Assembly: GCA_015698045.1 (NCBI GenBank)
Contig: BLAL01000080.1
Span: 498,501 to 562,500 of the forward strand
Source: Rhizophagus clarus
Taxonomy: Eukaryota; Glomeromycota; Glomeromycetes; Glomerales; Glomeraceae
Direction of reading: 5' to 3'
Length of the DNA stretch: 64,000 nucleotides
Both the position numbers and the translations under genes were made by a program. Under the pieces are notes generated by a model. It made no database searches. It saw nothing but the letters and a program-made list of their open reading frames with translations, and had not been told where the DNA came from. Positions 38,395 to 51,328 of the stretch are shown piece by piece (position 1 is the first letter of the stretch; each line of letters begins with the position of its first letter).

Positions 38395-38885
38395 AAAATT
38401 GAGGATAAAAAATCGTAACCTAAATTGAAAATTTTCAACTTCATTTTCCAACATCTTTTTAACCTCTTCAATTTCATCAATCGAATTTTCATCATTAAAA
38501 CTTTTTTTAATTAAATATTCAATATTACTATTAACATCATTGCCTAAATATTTAGAATTTTCTATTATTATTTCAATCGTTTTAATATTATAATTATCAT
38601 ATGTAAAAGTGTATATTTGTCATAATCCCTTTCTTTAAGAGTATTGTTTATCAAAAAAGAAATATATCATAAAACCTTGATAAATAGCATTTTTATCATC
38701 ATTATTTCTTTCATTATACCATTCTTCACAATTTTTAGCTTGAATAAAATAATAAATATGTTTTGGTTCAGGTTCAGGTTCCCAAAAATGAATATGATGT
38801 AATGCTTCATAATATACTATAATTTTTGTTCGATATCCCAATAATCTCTGTTTACTTTTAGTTCCTGCTGTTACATATACACCAC
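38395..38885 (-). pseudogene. Extra, decayed copy of the channel gene's last exon
   Basis: Leftward, VYYEALHHIHFWEPEPEPKHIYYF and the following NDDKNAIYQGF match the intact channel's last exon (YEALYPLHLWKPEPEPKYIYYL and DDNKSAICKDF). The tail resembles its terminal coiled region, in another frame and broken. A second decayed copy of the same exon lies at 39190-39655, so this exon was duplicated downstream of the second channel gene. Confidence 0.65.
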
Positions 38886-41800
38886 TAAATAAATCAAATA
38901 ATTATAATAAATCTTAGTAAAGTGTTAAAATTTTACATAAATCAGAATAAAATTGCTAACCCTTTTTATTGTAGCTATTAAAAATTAAGTCGATATAAGA
39001 GCATCATCTTGCTTTACATTTATTATTAACTTATATATTATTAGAATTTTAAAACATATTGCTGAAAATTTAGATAAACAAAACAATAATAAATAATAAA
39101 ATTTTACAATAATAATACTTCAATTTTCTTTAACCTAAGTTATGATTTCTTTACCCTCAATTTTTGATTTGATATTTTCTAATTTACTGTAAGCTGAAAT
39201 TTCTTAACTTCAGTTTCCAACATTTTTTTAACTACATAAACTTCATCAAGTTTATTTTCTTCTTCATATGTTTTAATTAAATATTCAATAATTTCATTAA
39301 AATCATTACTCACATTTTTAAAATTTTCCATACTTATTTTAATATTTTTATTATCATTTAAATATTTTAAAATTGAAAATTATCATAATTCATTTCTTTA
39401 TAATCATGTTTTATAAATATAGATTTTTCTTCAAAACCTTCATAAATTGTAGCACTCTTATCACCATCATTTCTTGTATTATACCAATCTTCAAAATTTT
39501 TAGCTTAACCAAAATAATAAATATGATTTTGTTCATGTTCAGGATTCCAAAAATGAATATGATATAATGCTTCATAATCTACTAAATGATTTGCTCGATT
39601 TCTTAATAAGGTTCTCCTACCATTAGCTTCTGCTTTTTCATATACACCACTAAAATTGTAAAAAAAAATTAAGTATTAAATTAATTGTGCTTGTTAAAGA
39701 TAAAGAAAGAAATAATTAAGAATCTTACCTCATGAAAGCAATCAATATATTTTGTAGAACAATTACAAGGAATAAACTAGCAATAACAGTATACACATCA
39801 ACAACCCAATAATCAAATTCATCTCCTCGAACCCAATTACCACCAATCCAAAAATATGCGGCTTCTATTGCTGTAAGAAACGATGTAAATGGATTATCAC
39901 TAGATTTGGGGTCAAAATCGGATTCAAGTTTAATAACAAGTGTTTCACTTGTTAGAATATTCGTAGCTGTACCGTTGTACGTGGAGTTTTTGGTTTTAAT
40001 ATTCGTAGGATCTCTGAGCAACACAAACCTATATTCAATTTAATAATTAAGAACGAAAAAATAGTGAAATTGAAGCTCATACATACATTGTGTGTGCAAA
40101 TCCAAGTATCACAATTAACATAAACTGAAAGAATGGACGTATCGTTTTTAAAATAAATACGACATAATAAATGTAAATGCCAATACCTGTCAAATGGACA
40201 AAAATATATTAATTAAGTAAAAAAAAAAAAATAAATAAGTACTTTTATTAAATACCTGATATTAAACGAAGATACATAATCTAAAATTATAAAAAATATA
40301 ATTATAATAAATTAATTAATTTTAAATAAAAGTAATACTGCAAAGCAAGCTTACCAATTCAACCCAAAGTAAGAAAATTGAGAATGATATTCTCACAATT
40401 AATCCAGTATCAGTTCCTTCAACACTACCAAAACCATCAGTAAATTGAAAATTTTTAATTATTAATGACATTACTGATACTGAAAATACAATAGAAATTA
40501 TATCAAAAATATTAAATATTTCACTAAAATATTGTTTAAATCCATGATAATAAAACTGTATCATTTCAGTAACAAGTTGATAAATTGCCAAATAATAAAA
40601 TATAACAATTAATACAAATAAGAAATTGTGATTTATAATCGTGCTATGATCCAAATATGCCCAACTAACGAACACAAAACAAATGGCATAAATAAGAAAT
40701 CGAAGGAAGAGAAAATACATGAAATTTCTTGATTGTTCGCAAAAGAAATTGATAATCGCTTCAATTGCTGGAATATCATAAATATCTTCATTATTTTCAT
40801 ATATTATCATTCTAGAAAAAGGGCTTAGCTTATTATTTTCATTATGGTCAATCTTGTACCATCGTGGTATAAATAGAAACAAAAAAATGTTTGAAATGAT
40901 CTTAAAAATGTTATACTCTTCTTTTTTATTTGGAATATTGTTGATAGTAAAACCGGGAAGGGGAACTACTCGCAAAGCTAATGGTGATTTTCCGAGAACG
41001 TTATCATAGTTTCCAAGTTTTTCAAGAATATAATGTTCGAGAGCTTTAAATGGATTCCGAATACAAAAATCGTACCACCTAAGTTTTTTAATCTTCAAAC
41101 TTTCGACCATTGGTATGAATGCTCTAAATTTGATGTTATGATTGCTACATTTTAGGTATTTGTTCGGAACAATTTGATCAGGATCTTGACCCGAAAAATG
41201 ATTTTGATGTACAAAACATTCTTTAAAGAATAAAAAAAAGTTATAAACTTCAAAGAATTTATGAATAAAACTAAAATTGAAATTTAAAAAAACGAACCAT
41301 AATTATATTTAAACAATAAAGGAATCGGCTTAGAAACAGTACACATCCAACCTACATTATCAGTTGCATATCTAGAATAATATTCCAAAAAATAAGCAAC
41401 CATAATTGTATCTTTAAGTTCACGTCCTATAAACAAAGTAAAGTTATTTTAATCATAACAAATAAATTATGCGTCGTAACGAATAACATGTCCTACAATA
41501 ACAGTGACTTACCTTTACAATGATAAATTGCTAATTCTATATTATTTTTGGTTCAATTTTTTCATGTTCTATTAATTTCTTATCTTTCATTTTATCAACA
41601 TCGAGGTCATCATCCCTTAAAAACAATCTTCCTGGTCATATCTTATTACTTGGTATATGTCAGAGTTCATCATAATCAATTTTATTTTCAGAAATTCCTT
41701 CATCATCTCCAAATAATATAAATTTTATCAACCGATAACAATTGCTCATTATTAAACTTTTCATAAGATTATGTCGAACATCTAGCAATCTAAAATTTTC

Positions 41801-43115
41801 CTGCTCATGTTTAGCAAATCTCCAGACTATATGTTCGATGAAGTCAATCATCGCCTCATACTTTTTAATTATGAAAAATATTAATTAGTATAACAACATT
41901 GTTTCCTATTAAAATAAACAAACTCAACTTACTTTATAATTATCTGCAATATTATTTTTACGCTTTTTTATATGTTCCAATGCTTTACAGGCGTGTCTTA
42001 CTATACGGAATTTTCTTACAATATCTTTTTGTTTAATTACTTTTTCACGTCGTATTTCTTTTAACCCGTTTTCTGTCTCCTCTTTTTCATACCAACGAAC
42101 CTTTAAATAAAAATCAATTATCTTACTCTTCGATCCATCATTATTTAATCCACATTTGAATTCTTCAATTCGTAATCTTGTTTCTTCACTTTCTTGATTT
42201 ACTGGAATGCGATTCGCCCATATATACTCAAGAAACGGTTCTCCCTTGTTAGGAAGATCATCTGCTTTACTATCATCTTGAATTTGATGCCAAACTTGAA
42301 CAGTCGATCTACCAACAATAAGTTGTAAAGTTTCTGTTCCTGTCTTATTTTGATAAAGGCAATAAGGGTTTCTTTCATAATCACTTATCATCCATGGTTC
42401 TTTATCATTAACTATTGGTATGAAATTTAATAATGTATCGTATGATTATTATCTGGATTTCCATTTGATTTTATTCCTTTACTACTTTCTAATTCTAGAC
42501 CTGTAACTATATGTGATTTTTTATCTTTATCATATTCTTCAACTTTTTTAAGGGTTGATAAAACTTTTCCACTCCCATCAACACGTAGAATATTTCCCGA
42601 AGTTCTGGCCAAACGAGTGTAAATATTTTCTACATTAGTATAAATTTGAAAATCGTTTATTAATTCATATTTGCTTGTATTGTACAAGTCCCAAATTATG
42701 AACTTGAGCGCGTTTTTATCTTCTTCTGGATCTTCGCCTTCCTCCTCTCCTATTATAAATAGTTTTTCATCATTATCAATGAATTCCAAAAAATGTATCC
42801 TTTCTATTTCATCAAATTTTTTTGATGCGATTTGTAAACCATTTTCCATATAAAACAATCTAAATAAAATTATTAAATTATATATTTGAAAATTATCGAA
42901 TGAATCACATAAATTAACTTACTTAATAATATTAGCTTGAGCGAAACAAAGTTGTAACATTCCAACCGTAAAGATATAATTATCATATTTATCAACGATG
43001 TTTTCAACAAGTCTCGCATCTGTTTCATGTTCCATTTTTACTAGATCCCATACTAAAAAAAGTATATTAATTATATTTATATATTTAACATCATTACAAC
43101 GAGAAAAAAATAAAC

Positions 43116-43257
43116 GGGACCCCGCAACACTTTATAATCACGCAGATCTTTCTTTTGTGGGTAGTTCCAGCCAATTACCATAATTCTGGCCCCGGAAAAA
43201 TGTCGTGCACCCTTTTGCTTGGCATACCCCTCCTCTGTAGATATGTTTCGGGACCCA
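43116..43257. mobile_element. Short hAT-like element in an intron of the decayed channel gene
   Basis: A 142-bp G/C-richer insertion begins GGGACCCCGCAAC and ends GTTTCGGGACCCA, giving imperfect inverted ends. It is flanked by an exact 8-bp duplication AAATAAAC (43108-43115 and 43258-43265). The 8-bp target fits hAT. The matching intron of the intact gene (30297-30363) has no such insert. It contains a TAATTCTGGCC motif. Confidence 0.65.
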
Positions 43258-44288
43258 AAATAAACAAAGTTAAATAATTACCTTCAAGTGATTGTACGCC
43301 ATTTTTATATTGTGTTACTAAAAAATATTATTGTATATGCAAGAAAGGAGTCTATTCGTACAATCATAACTTGTATTTGTGTACCAATTATCTAATTCGC
43401 GTCTAATATTTTGTGGATATACAAATTTTTCATTCAACTTGAAAAAATTATAGTATTTATTAAATTCGAAATTATACATTCCACGGTAATTCAATATTAT
43501 AAATCTTCTTAGTTCAGAATCATGTAATGATTTTAATTCGTCATCATTTGAATTGTCTTCGCCTGAATTTTCACTTGAATCTTCTATGAATCTACATATT
43601 CCTGATATTTTATTGGAATAATAACAGGTTATAGCTCCAAGAACATGTTCTTTTTCTTCTTCATCCGCTCCTTTTCCCTTTCCTAGTTTAATACGATAAA
43701 TAGTGATTCCTTTTTTACTTTTATCATTTTGTTTGAGTGTTTTATTATTTTTGGATTTTGATGATGACATATAAAGTTTGACTTCACGACTTTCTTCCAA
43801 TTTGGGTAGATATTTAATTCTCCTAAGACGTTCTTCTTCATAATCAGGTTTATTAACATTTTTCTTCTCTTTTATTCCTTTCATATCCACATTATCATCT
43901 ATTTTATTATCATCTTTTCTCTTCATATCCTCATCAACGTTTATGCGAGATATGGCAACAAGAATAAAAGATTTGGAATCATCCTTCTTATGTATATGCA
44001 TATTCGATATATCGAAGGACCATCTAAATTCATCATTCTTTTCACCCTCTTTTAAACCACTTTTCTTGTTTATCACGTCGCCGCCTATAGTACTGTATAA
44101 ATTTTCAATAGCAAAATCATCATTTATTTTAAAATGAACAATTACTTTTTCAATGACAACGGACTCATCGGATTGATTGTTGAAATCAGTCGTCTTCTCG
44201 GATTTGGGCGGACGACGATCAGTATTTTCTAATACTTTAATTTGAAGGTTTTCTTTTTTTTTTTAGCAAAAAATCTCATTAATATATG

Positions 44289-44888
44289 AGGACCCCGAGC
44301 AATATATGTATAGGTAACAGAATTATTTGCTTAGAATATACTATTTTAGCCACAGTTAGAGATTAAATTTGCTTAGAATTGATGATATTTATTACCAATG
44401 TCATATTTTTCATTTGCTTATTTTTTGCAGAATTTTTGATAAGTCATATATTTCGATTGCTTATTTTTTGATAATATATAATATATACTATATAATAAAA
44501 AATTTTATCGTCGTACGTTCATACCAATTAAATATTGTAATATTTTATCATATTTTGGAAACGAAGGTTTCAATTGATGGTAATATATTAAAGTTAATAA
44601 ATAGGGAACGAAATTAAATATTGTAATAAATATTTTGGTCAGGATGATTTTATTGAAATATTAATTGTATATCACGAAGCAATAAATAACGATTGAAGTA
44701 TTGGAAGTAATCAGCATATTTTCAGATGATAAAAATTATAAAGTCATATGATTAGATTGCTTATTTTTGAGCAATTTATGAAGTTACATGTTGAGTTTGC
44801 TTATTCATCTTAGTAAAAAACCTTGCGTAGAGTTATTATAAAATTTTTGAATTTGTTTCTTACTTATACATATATTGCTCGGGGTCCT
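44289..44888. mobile_element. hAT-type non-autonomous element, 600 bp, in the first intron of the decayed channel gene
   Basis: Perfect inverted ends of about 24 bases begin AGGACCCCGAGCAATATATG. The target duplication AATATATG is exact on both sides (44281-44288 and 44889-44896). The interior has no transposase. The first intron of the intact channel gene is only 82 bp, which shows the insert is an addition. Perfect ends and target copies suggest a young insertion. Confidence 0.85.
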
Positions 44889-46761
44889 AATATATGTATA
44901 TATATTATAGTTATTTTTAAATTTTTAATTGTTGAAATTAATTTTTTTTTACCTGTATCAAATGTAACAACAAATTTTCCATCTTGACTAATTGCAATTT
45001 GATAGTCTTCCTTCTTGGAGATATCGTAACTTCTATAACCTACTTCTACAATCGGGTCCTCGCCCTCCTCATGTTTAAAATGATTTACAATCTTTCCAAA
45101 TATATTATTGTCAGTTATTGTGTCATTTTCATTCATAACTTTGATCTCGAAGTCGTCCATGTTTTTGTTAAAAAACCAGTATATCAGATATGTATTATTA
45201 TTTGGTATTTAACAAAAGATAAAATGAGTAAAATTCCGAAAGTACTCAATTTATTAAAGAAAAAAAAAACTGATTTCAATTATCCGAGTAGCACCTAATC
45301 TAAAATCCAAATTGGAAATCACAATAAAAGAATTATTACTTTATTACGTAAAAATTTTACATTATTTTGTTGTAAATTCCAAATTAGTAAATTAAGAAAC
45401 TTTATAAGTAGGGACCCCTAAGTCACTAACCAATGAGTGATTACAATGCAAATTTACATGTACTGTTAAGCTGTGTGCAACTTTAAAAAAATTTCTATTT
45501 TCCAAATCGTTATTTGATGAATATTAATAATTGGAATTTGTGATACTAACCGCAAAGACAATTTTAGTAAAAATAATAAATCTTAAAAAAAAAAAATCTC
45601 TGCACGAACTCCACAAAATAAATTTTAAACAAACATAAAAATTCTTAAGGTTTTCTTTTTTTTCAAAAAAAAAAAAGAAAGAAAAAAAAATGAAAATGAA
45701 AAATGAAAAAATATACGGAAACAAAGTTAATGCTCTCTCAAAAACTTATCTAATAACTCTAATAATCTTTTAATCTATTTTGTTTCGTTTCGAATTTTTT
45801 CTTGTTGTTCATCAAACAAAGGACTTTTCGAATGTATTATTATCATTTGTTATTATCATTTGTTACAAATAACAATTACTATAAATAACAATAAATAAAA
45901 AAAAAGATTTTTTTTTTATTTTGATCTTTGAATATTTATCATCATTCATTGAAAATTTACAAAAAAAGGACAATATAAATTCTAATATATTTTTCTACTG
46001 TTTTGTAATATGATCATACTTTCAAAACAATCATGCTTTCGCAGTTTCTTAATTTAGGTTTTTAAACGAAAAATTTAATGTTGTGGCACTGGCTCATTGC
46101 AGTAGGGGTTATCCAAATTAACGTATCACTATAATACTGCACGTCTGTAATAATTGGTGCAATAGGGAATCGTACATTGTAATATTGTATGATATACAAT
46201 TTCCGCATATTTCGTATAATCATAATTCAATAAAATGATTTTTGACTTGATTCAAAAAAAGTAAATAAATAAATAAATAGATGAAAAATAATAATTACAT
46301 ATTCCTATATTTTAATTTTTATTGTAAGTTAGAAATTGTGTCTTGTCCCTAAGCGCGTTAAACGTATATTTTATGTTAATTTTATATTTATTTATTCTAA
46401 ACATCCATATTTTTCAATCAACATTATTTACATGAAATACAATATAAAAACATTTTGATTGGCAGGAAGCTTATTTTTTTTCCTTTATTTAGAGTATTAT
46501 TATTTCTTTCGTTTTTTTTTATTAAATCAATATATTATATTGATATATACTATATATATAACCCTTAGATCGCTGATCATTGTAAAAAAATCATTGTTTC
46601 AAAAATGTCAAAGATATTGTTACACCACATTCTTAATTTTACATATTAAGTTAGTTATATTTTTTTTTAAAAAAAAAAAAATAGAAAAAGAAAAAATTCA
46701 TTAATATATATTTAAGTCTTTAATATCGCACAAATTGTTTACTACAGTAATAACGAAATTT

Positions 46762-46850
46762 ATTATCGAATGTAACAGCAAATTTTCCATCTTGACTAAT
46801 TTTAATCCGATAATCTACCCTTCTTCTCAGTGCTATCATTAAATGTTACA
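46762..46850 (-). pseudogene. Fragment of a third channel-gene start exon
   Basis: Leftward, sequence equivalent to IKISQDGKFAVTFD of the intact gene is recognisable, and the following TCGATAATAAATTTC resembles the exon 1 donor region. The blocks GAACTAATGTACAATTTGTGCG, ATACTTTGAGGCTGAAA and TTGATGCATAAATAAAT...CCGAACGCCGTT at about 46980-47190 match the flank of the intact gene. The rest of this copy is missing. Confidence 0.6.
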
Positions 46851-47419
46851 TGTTATTTAAAAATAAAATCTAATCTTTATTTAATAGAGTCATGATTATT
46901 ACTTTCGTGAAAAGCCCAATTTCTTATTGAAAATTCTAAATTATATGTAAATTAAAAAACTTTATGCAGGATCATAATGCAAGAACTAATGTACAATTTG
47001 TGCGCAACTCTAGTATTTACTAAAGAAATGAATGGGAGAAAATTAATTAGAATATGGAGTTTGTGATACTTTGAGGCTGAAACCAAATGATTGACACATA
47101 CGACTTTTTAAAAAAAAAAAAAGTTTTTACCAAAGACACATATAATGCTATAACCCGTTGATGCATAAATAAATCTCCGAACGCCGTTAGCTATAATTGT
47201 ATTAAATATCGAAGCACAGCAAAAATTATTTCTATAAATTTGTCGGGTTGCCAGCCACGTGTAAAAAATAATTTTTTTTTTGTATTTTCTCAAAATTTTT
47301 GTTTAATTAAGAATTAAAACCAATTCACAAAGTGAGAATCAATTTTAGGATTAGTCGATCATGATCTAAAGTTCGATTTCCAGCTTCGGTTTTAATATTG
47401 GCACGTCCTGAATGTGTCC

Positions 47420-48200
47420 ACAACAATTTTAAAAGTAAATTTGAGACCTTTCTTAATAAAATAAAGCTTTTAAAATCCTAAGATAACCGTATTTTTTATT
47501 CGTTCTGCAAGTTACTTAGAGTTAGAAAGCCGTTTTTGACTTTAAACAATTGATTTCATCGTCTTTCCCGATCATTTCTAAAATGAGATTTAACGAAAAA
47601 GAATGTCTTGTCAAATAGACCAAGATGTTAAAAGCGACTTTGTCGCTCTAAGTAAACTTGCAGAGCAGTCAAAATTACGTCTAGAATCTAACTTTTAAAA
47701 GGTCATATACTAATATTAATTGTGAAAAATTATCCTTCTTTTATAGTTTTTCTGCGCCACACGTGTTATGTTTTGTGACGAATTGTGGCGCAGCAAAAAA
47801 CGCAAAAAATCGAAATTTTTTCTTACACGATTTACCATATGGGTTTAAAAGTTATACAATAGACGTAATTTTGGCTGCTCTGCAAGTTTTCCTAGAGTGT
47901 TAAAGGCAGTTTTAAATGTCACTTTTGGACTGTTCAAATAAAACATTTTTTTTCGCTAATCCCATTTTAAAAATGATCGGCAAAAGACGATAAAAATTAA
48001 TAGTTTATATGTAAAGTCAAAAACGGCTTTTAAATCTGCTTTTCTAACTCTAAGTAAACTTGTAGAACGTGTAAAAATACTTCTAGATAAAAATTTTAAA
48101 AGCTCTATGACAAAAGGAAGAATAGTTATTTCTCTTTTTCCAAATTGCCGCGCCATAAAACCTGTCTCAGATTTCAGATACTATGACATAATGTGTGGCA
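47420..48200. repeat. Long imperfect palindrome (foldback) with a four-fold inverted module
   Basis: The left arm about 47420-47770 pairs with the right arm about 47785-48190. A module containing CTCTAAGTAAACTTGCAGAG, usually followed by CAAAATTACGTCTAGA, occurs four times in alternating orientation, near 47505, 47645, 47870 and 48045. GAGACC/GTCTC pieces mark the outer ends, and CTGCGCCACA and its complement flank the centre near 47755-47795. No coding capacity is seen. It resembles a foldback transposon; no target duplication was identified. Confidence 0.65.
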
Positions 48201-48399
48201 CAGAAATTTTGATACAATTCAAAACTAAATAGTTGACAAAATTCATAGTGTCAATCGAAAATTATATAAATGCCACTATAATTTAACTAAATGAATGTAT
48301 AAATTGAGGTATTTCTTTTATATTATCATACGTAATAATGCACTATAAGTCTATAAATACTTAATTTTTGTAAATTTTATTGTAGTTTGTTATATTTTA

Positions 48400-48800
48400 T
48401 TTTATGTATTTATTAACTTCCTTCAAGAATACTATTCACTTTTTAATATCTTCAAATCTTTTAATTAATTATTCAATACTATCTCTCGCTCTGTACTATC
48501 GTTCTTTAAATTCTTACATACTCATTTAATTCTTTGATCATTATAATATTTAAAATTGAAAATTTATCATAATTCATTCCTTTATTTCCTTATATGTCAC
48601 TAAATAAATTAAGTAATAAGTAAAAGAGAAGAATAATTAAGCCGTATTTACAAAATTGGTAAAAATACATACTTCATGAAAGCAATCAAGATGTTTTGTA
48701 AAACGGTTACAAGGAATAAACCAAAGTAGATATATCAACTACATAATAATCTAGCTTCTATATCTGTAAAAATGGGTTATCACTAGATTTAGGTTCACGA
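48400..48800 (-). pseudogene. 3' fragment of another channel-gene copy
   Basis: Leftward, about 48670-48800 resembles the pore/S6 exon (LFLVTVLQNILIAFMK followed by a donor-like site), and about 48420-48600 resembles the last exon's coiled tail. Both are heavily degraded. Together with 46762-46850 this shows at least one more, now fragmentary, channel gene copy upstream of the second gene. Confidence 0.5.
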
Positions 48801-51328
48801 TTGAGATGAGAATTATTTATTGTCTGAAGCGTAAGCGTAGGACCTCTACTTCTACTCCATACCATGCATTTGGTTTCTGTGCATGTCCAATAAAATTTTA
48901 GGACCAGGTGTAACCTATTGGTTTTTGTTTACACCCTGATTTTGTGCAACAGTTTATACCAATTAGATACAGATAATACTCATGAAAATTTTTTGTAGTA
49001 TGATTTCTTTGTAATATCATATTTTGATCAGTGAGAGATTGGCTGAAGGTTGAGCTAGGTTAAGTTCTCAAAATATGAATGATGACTAATTAATTTGCGA
49101 AGTATGAGTTGTGAAATTTTTCTTTTGATCATTTTAACATTTATTTTTAACTGTAAAATTTTAATTATGATGGTCATTATGACGCTTCGGACGCTCCAAC
49201 AGTTCCTGAATAATAATGTATTTTTTTACGTGTCAATCATGTGTCTGATTTAGTCATCTATTATTCAATGATTGTAAGCGTGGCATAACAACCTACATAC
49301 ATGCAAGTTGCCGGTAATCCTGATAACAAATACACATAGAAAGTTATACCACTTTAATCTTATGGTACTTACAATACATAAATCTCCAATAGCAAAGTTC
49401 CATCTTGTCCTAAAAGGCTATTGTTAAAGGAATTATCGATTGATAAATTAATATGATTTTAATTTATATAAAATTCAAAAATAAATTAAAAGCAAGGTGC
49501 TTAAAGAATTTTTCATATTACAATATTAATAGGGAATAATTGAGATATAAGATATAGGATTATCGAGATTATATATGGGATTATTTTGTGTTTATTATAA
49601 GAATGAAAACGTCACAATAAAACAAGAGTTATTACAATCAAATCCGCAATTACAGCAATTCGTAAAACATAAAAACAAACATTCTATTTCTAACTCATCT
49701 GTAACTGATTATTATGTGATTTAAAAACTTAATTTGCACAGATAAATTTTAAGAATGTTGAAAATGTAACCATTTTATAATAACACAAACCATTTTATAG
49801 GATTCAAAATATGTAAAAAGTTAGTATATTCAAAAGTAGATACTAATTGAATTGATCTAATAATGTTAAGTGGTTCTTAGTCGTTAATAAATAACAGTGA
49901 AATATTACAGTTATTAAAGAACATGCGTTAACAGTACGATATAGTTTAGTTTATTAATTTCAGATCAAAAAATAATTCATTTTCTTTAAAACTAAAGAGT
50001 AAAGACAAGATAATAACTTACTCTATTTATTAAAATACCTTTTTAAGTATGAGATGATTGGTTTAATAAAAATTTTATCAGAACTTTCAAGTAAAAAAAA
50101 ATATAATGAAGTAACAGGTCTATTAATAGACTCTTACCGTGTTACAGATCATTGGTAGACGATAATATATACTGCGGTAGGATTGTAAGAATTTAAATAT
50201 ATAAGCCAGTTAAACCGTAATTATTATTTCGATTTGGGCTGATCGACTAAAGTAGATTATTATCAAATATCCCAATTTATACATGTCCGTGGGAAAATAA
50301 CAAAATAGTATATTATTATCATGGTAAATTGGTAATCAATGTTTACCTATTACTTCAGTACTTTGCTTTATAACCGAAATAATCACGTTTACCTTTTTAT
50401 TTAGTGCCCTATTTGTAACCATTCACAATTTGGCTTCTCTTACGCTAGCATGTATTGCATAATCAAAGATGAGCTAAACCCACGAATCTATTAATAAATA
50501 AGAAAACTATCCTTATCAAATATACATTATAAATCATGTATTTATTTGTCCTAATATATTTTTCTTTTCTTATTAAAGGGAAAGTTGAATGTTCATATAA
50601 AAAAAGAGATCAGCAGCAAAAATGAAAAGATGAAATTATAGCAATAATTAATATTAGTAAATTATCTTATCGTGATGTTCTTGTTAAGGGAAAAGTCAAT
50701 GAGAATAAAAAAAACGAAGGATTTTATGTCTAGATATTACGAATATGAAAAGGCAGAGAGAGAGAGTACTATTTCACCGCTACAGGAAAAATTGTCAGAA
50801 ATCATATGCTTTACAAACTTCCTTTCACATATGTTTGTCCCATTCAAAGATACAGAGGCTGGTGAATAATTTAATAAAGCCTTTGAAATGGTATTTACAT
50901 TACATCAGAAATTCTTAAATTTATTAAAATTTTAAATGATCAAAGGGAAATATTTATAAAAAAACTATTACGTTGAAGATTAAAAACTGAAAAAAAAAAT
51001 CAAAAATGAACTACATGAAATAGAAGTTAAAATATTAAAGATTAGAGTAGTTCCTCCTATAAAGCTAACTTACACATCTTTCAAATGCTCTCTAAAAAGC
51101 TTTCAGTTGATTAAGAATAAATTGAGGGCATCTTGTAGCTGCTTATAAAGTTCTGGTGCAGTTGTACCCCCTCTTTAATTAATCCTTATGAATTTTATTA
51201 TTCGTAACAACAATATATTAACAGTTAAAGTAATATAACTATATTTTGAACATTTATCTTATACTTTCTACCATCCCTTAATTTTTGTATTTTTAGATAT
51301 CTATTAGTTATATAAATGACCAAAATGC
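48801..51328. other. 2.5 kb without a supported gene
   Basis: The sequence is A/T-rich. A coding-like fragment on the plus strand near 50650-50730 (KLSYRDVLVKGKVNENKK) and an overlapping open frame at 50672-50869 in another frame suggest a small gene relic. No repeats or RNA genes were recognised. Confidence 0.35.

Larger units (their letters stand above)
39190..45160 (-). pseudogene. Second propeller/TRP-like channel gene, decayed
   Basis: Exon order matches the intact gene: start exon 44953-45160 (MDDFEIKVMNEND...SQDGKFVVTFDT), 43282-44252, about 42932-43052, about 41935-42868, about 41500-41862, about 41300-41425, the membrane exon to 41110, a short S4 exon near 40260-40285, S5, the pore/S6 exon about 39733-40027 (NPFTSFLTAIEAAYFW, LFLVIVLQNILIAFM), and a last exon near 39190-39655. 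Defects visible against the intact copy: a one-base slip near 43330 after CIYNNIF, a frame change near 42420, an Arg-to-TGA change near 41661, and a stop in the last exon near 39508 (GGTTAAGCT). Two transposons sit in its introns. Membrane and pore segments remain readable, so decay looks recent, or short transcripts persist. Confidence 0.75.

Noticed and set aside
42998-43183. Plus-strand open frame near the hAT-like insert
   Set aside because: It crosses an exon of the opposite-strand channel pseudogene and an insertion, and is not protein-like.
45412-45450. GGGACCCCT as the end of a third hAT-like element
   Set aside because: No partner end and no 8-bp target copy were found nearby.
45524-45724. 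Phe-rich minus-strand open frame
   Set aside because: Low-complexity translation of A-runs, with no splice or start context.
46100-46165. TGCAGTA...TAATACTGCA as a miniature transposon
   Set aside because: The matching ends are only about seven bases and no target duplication is present.
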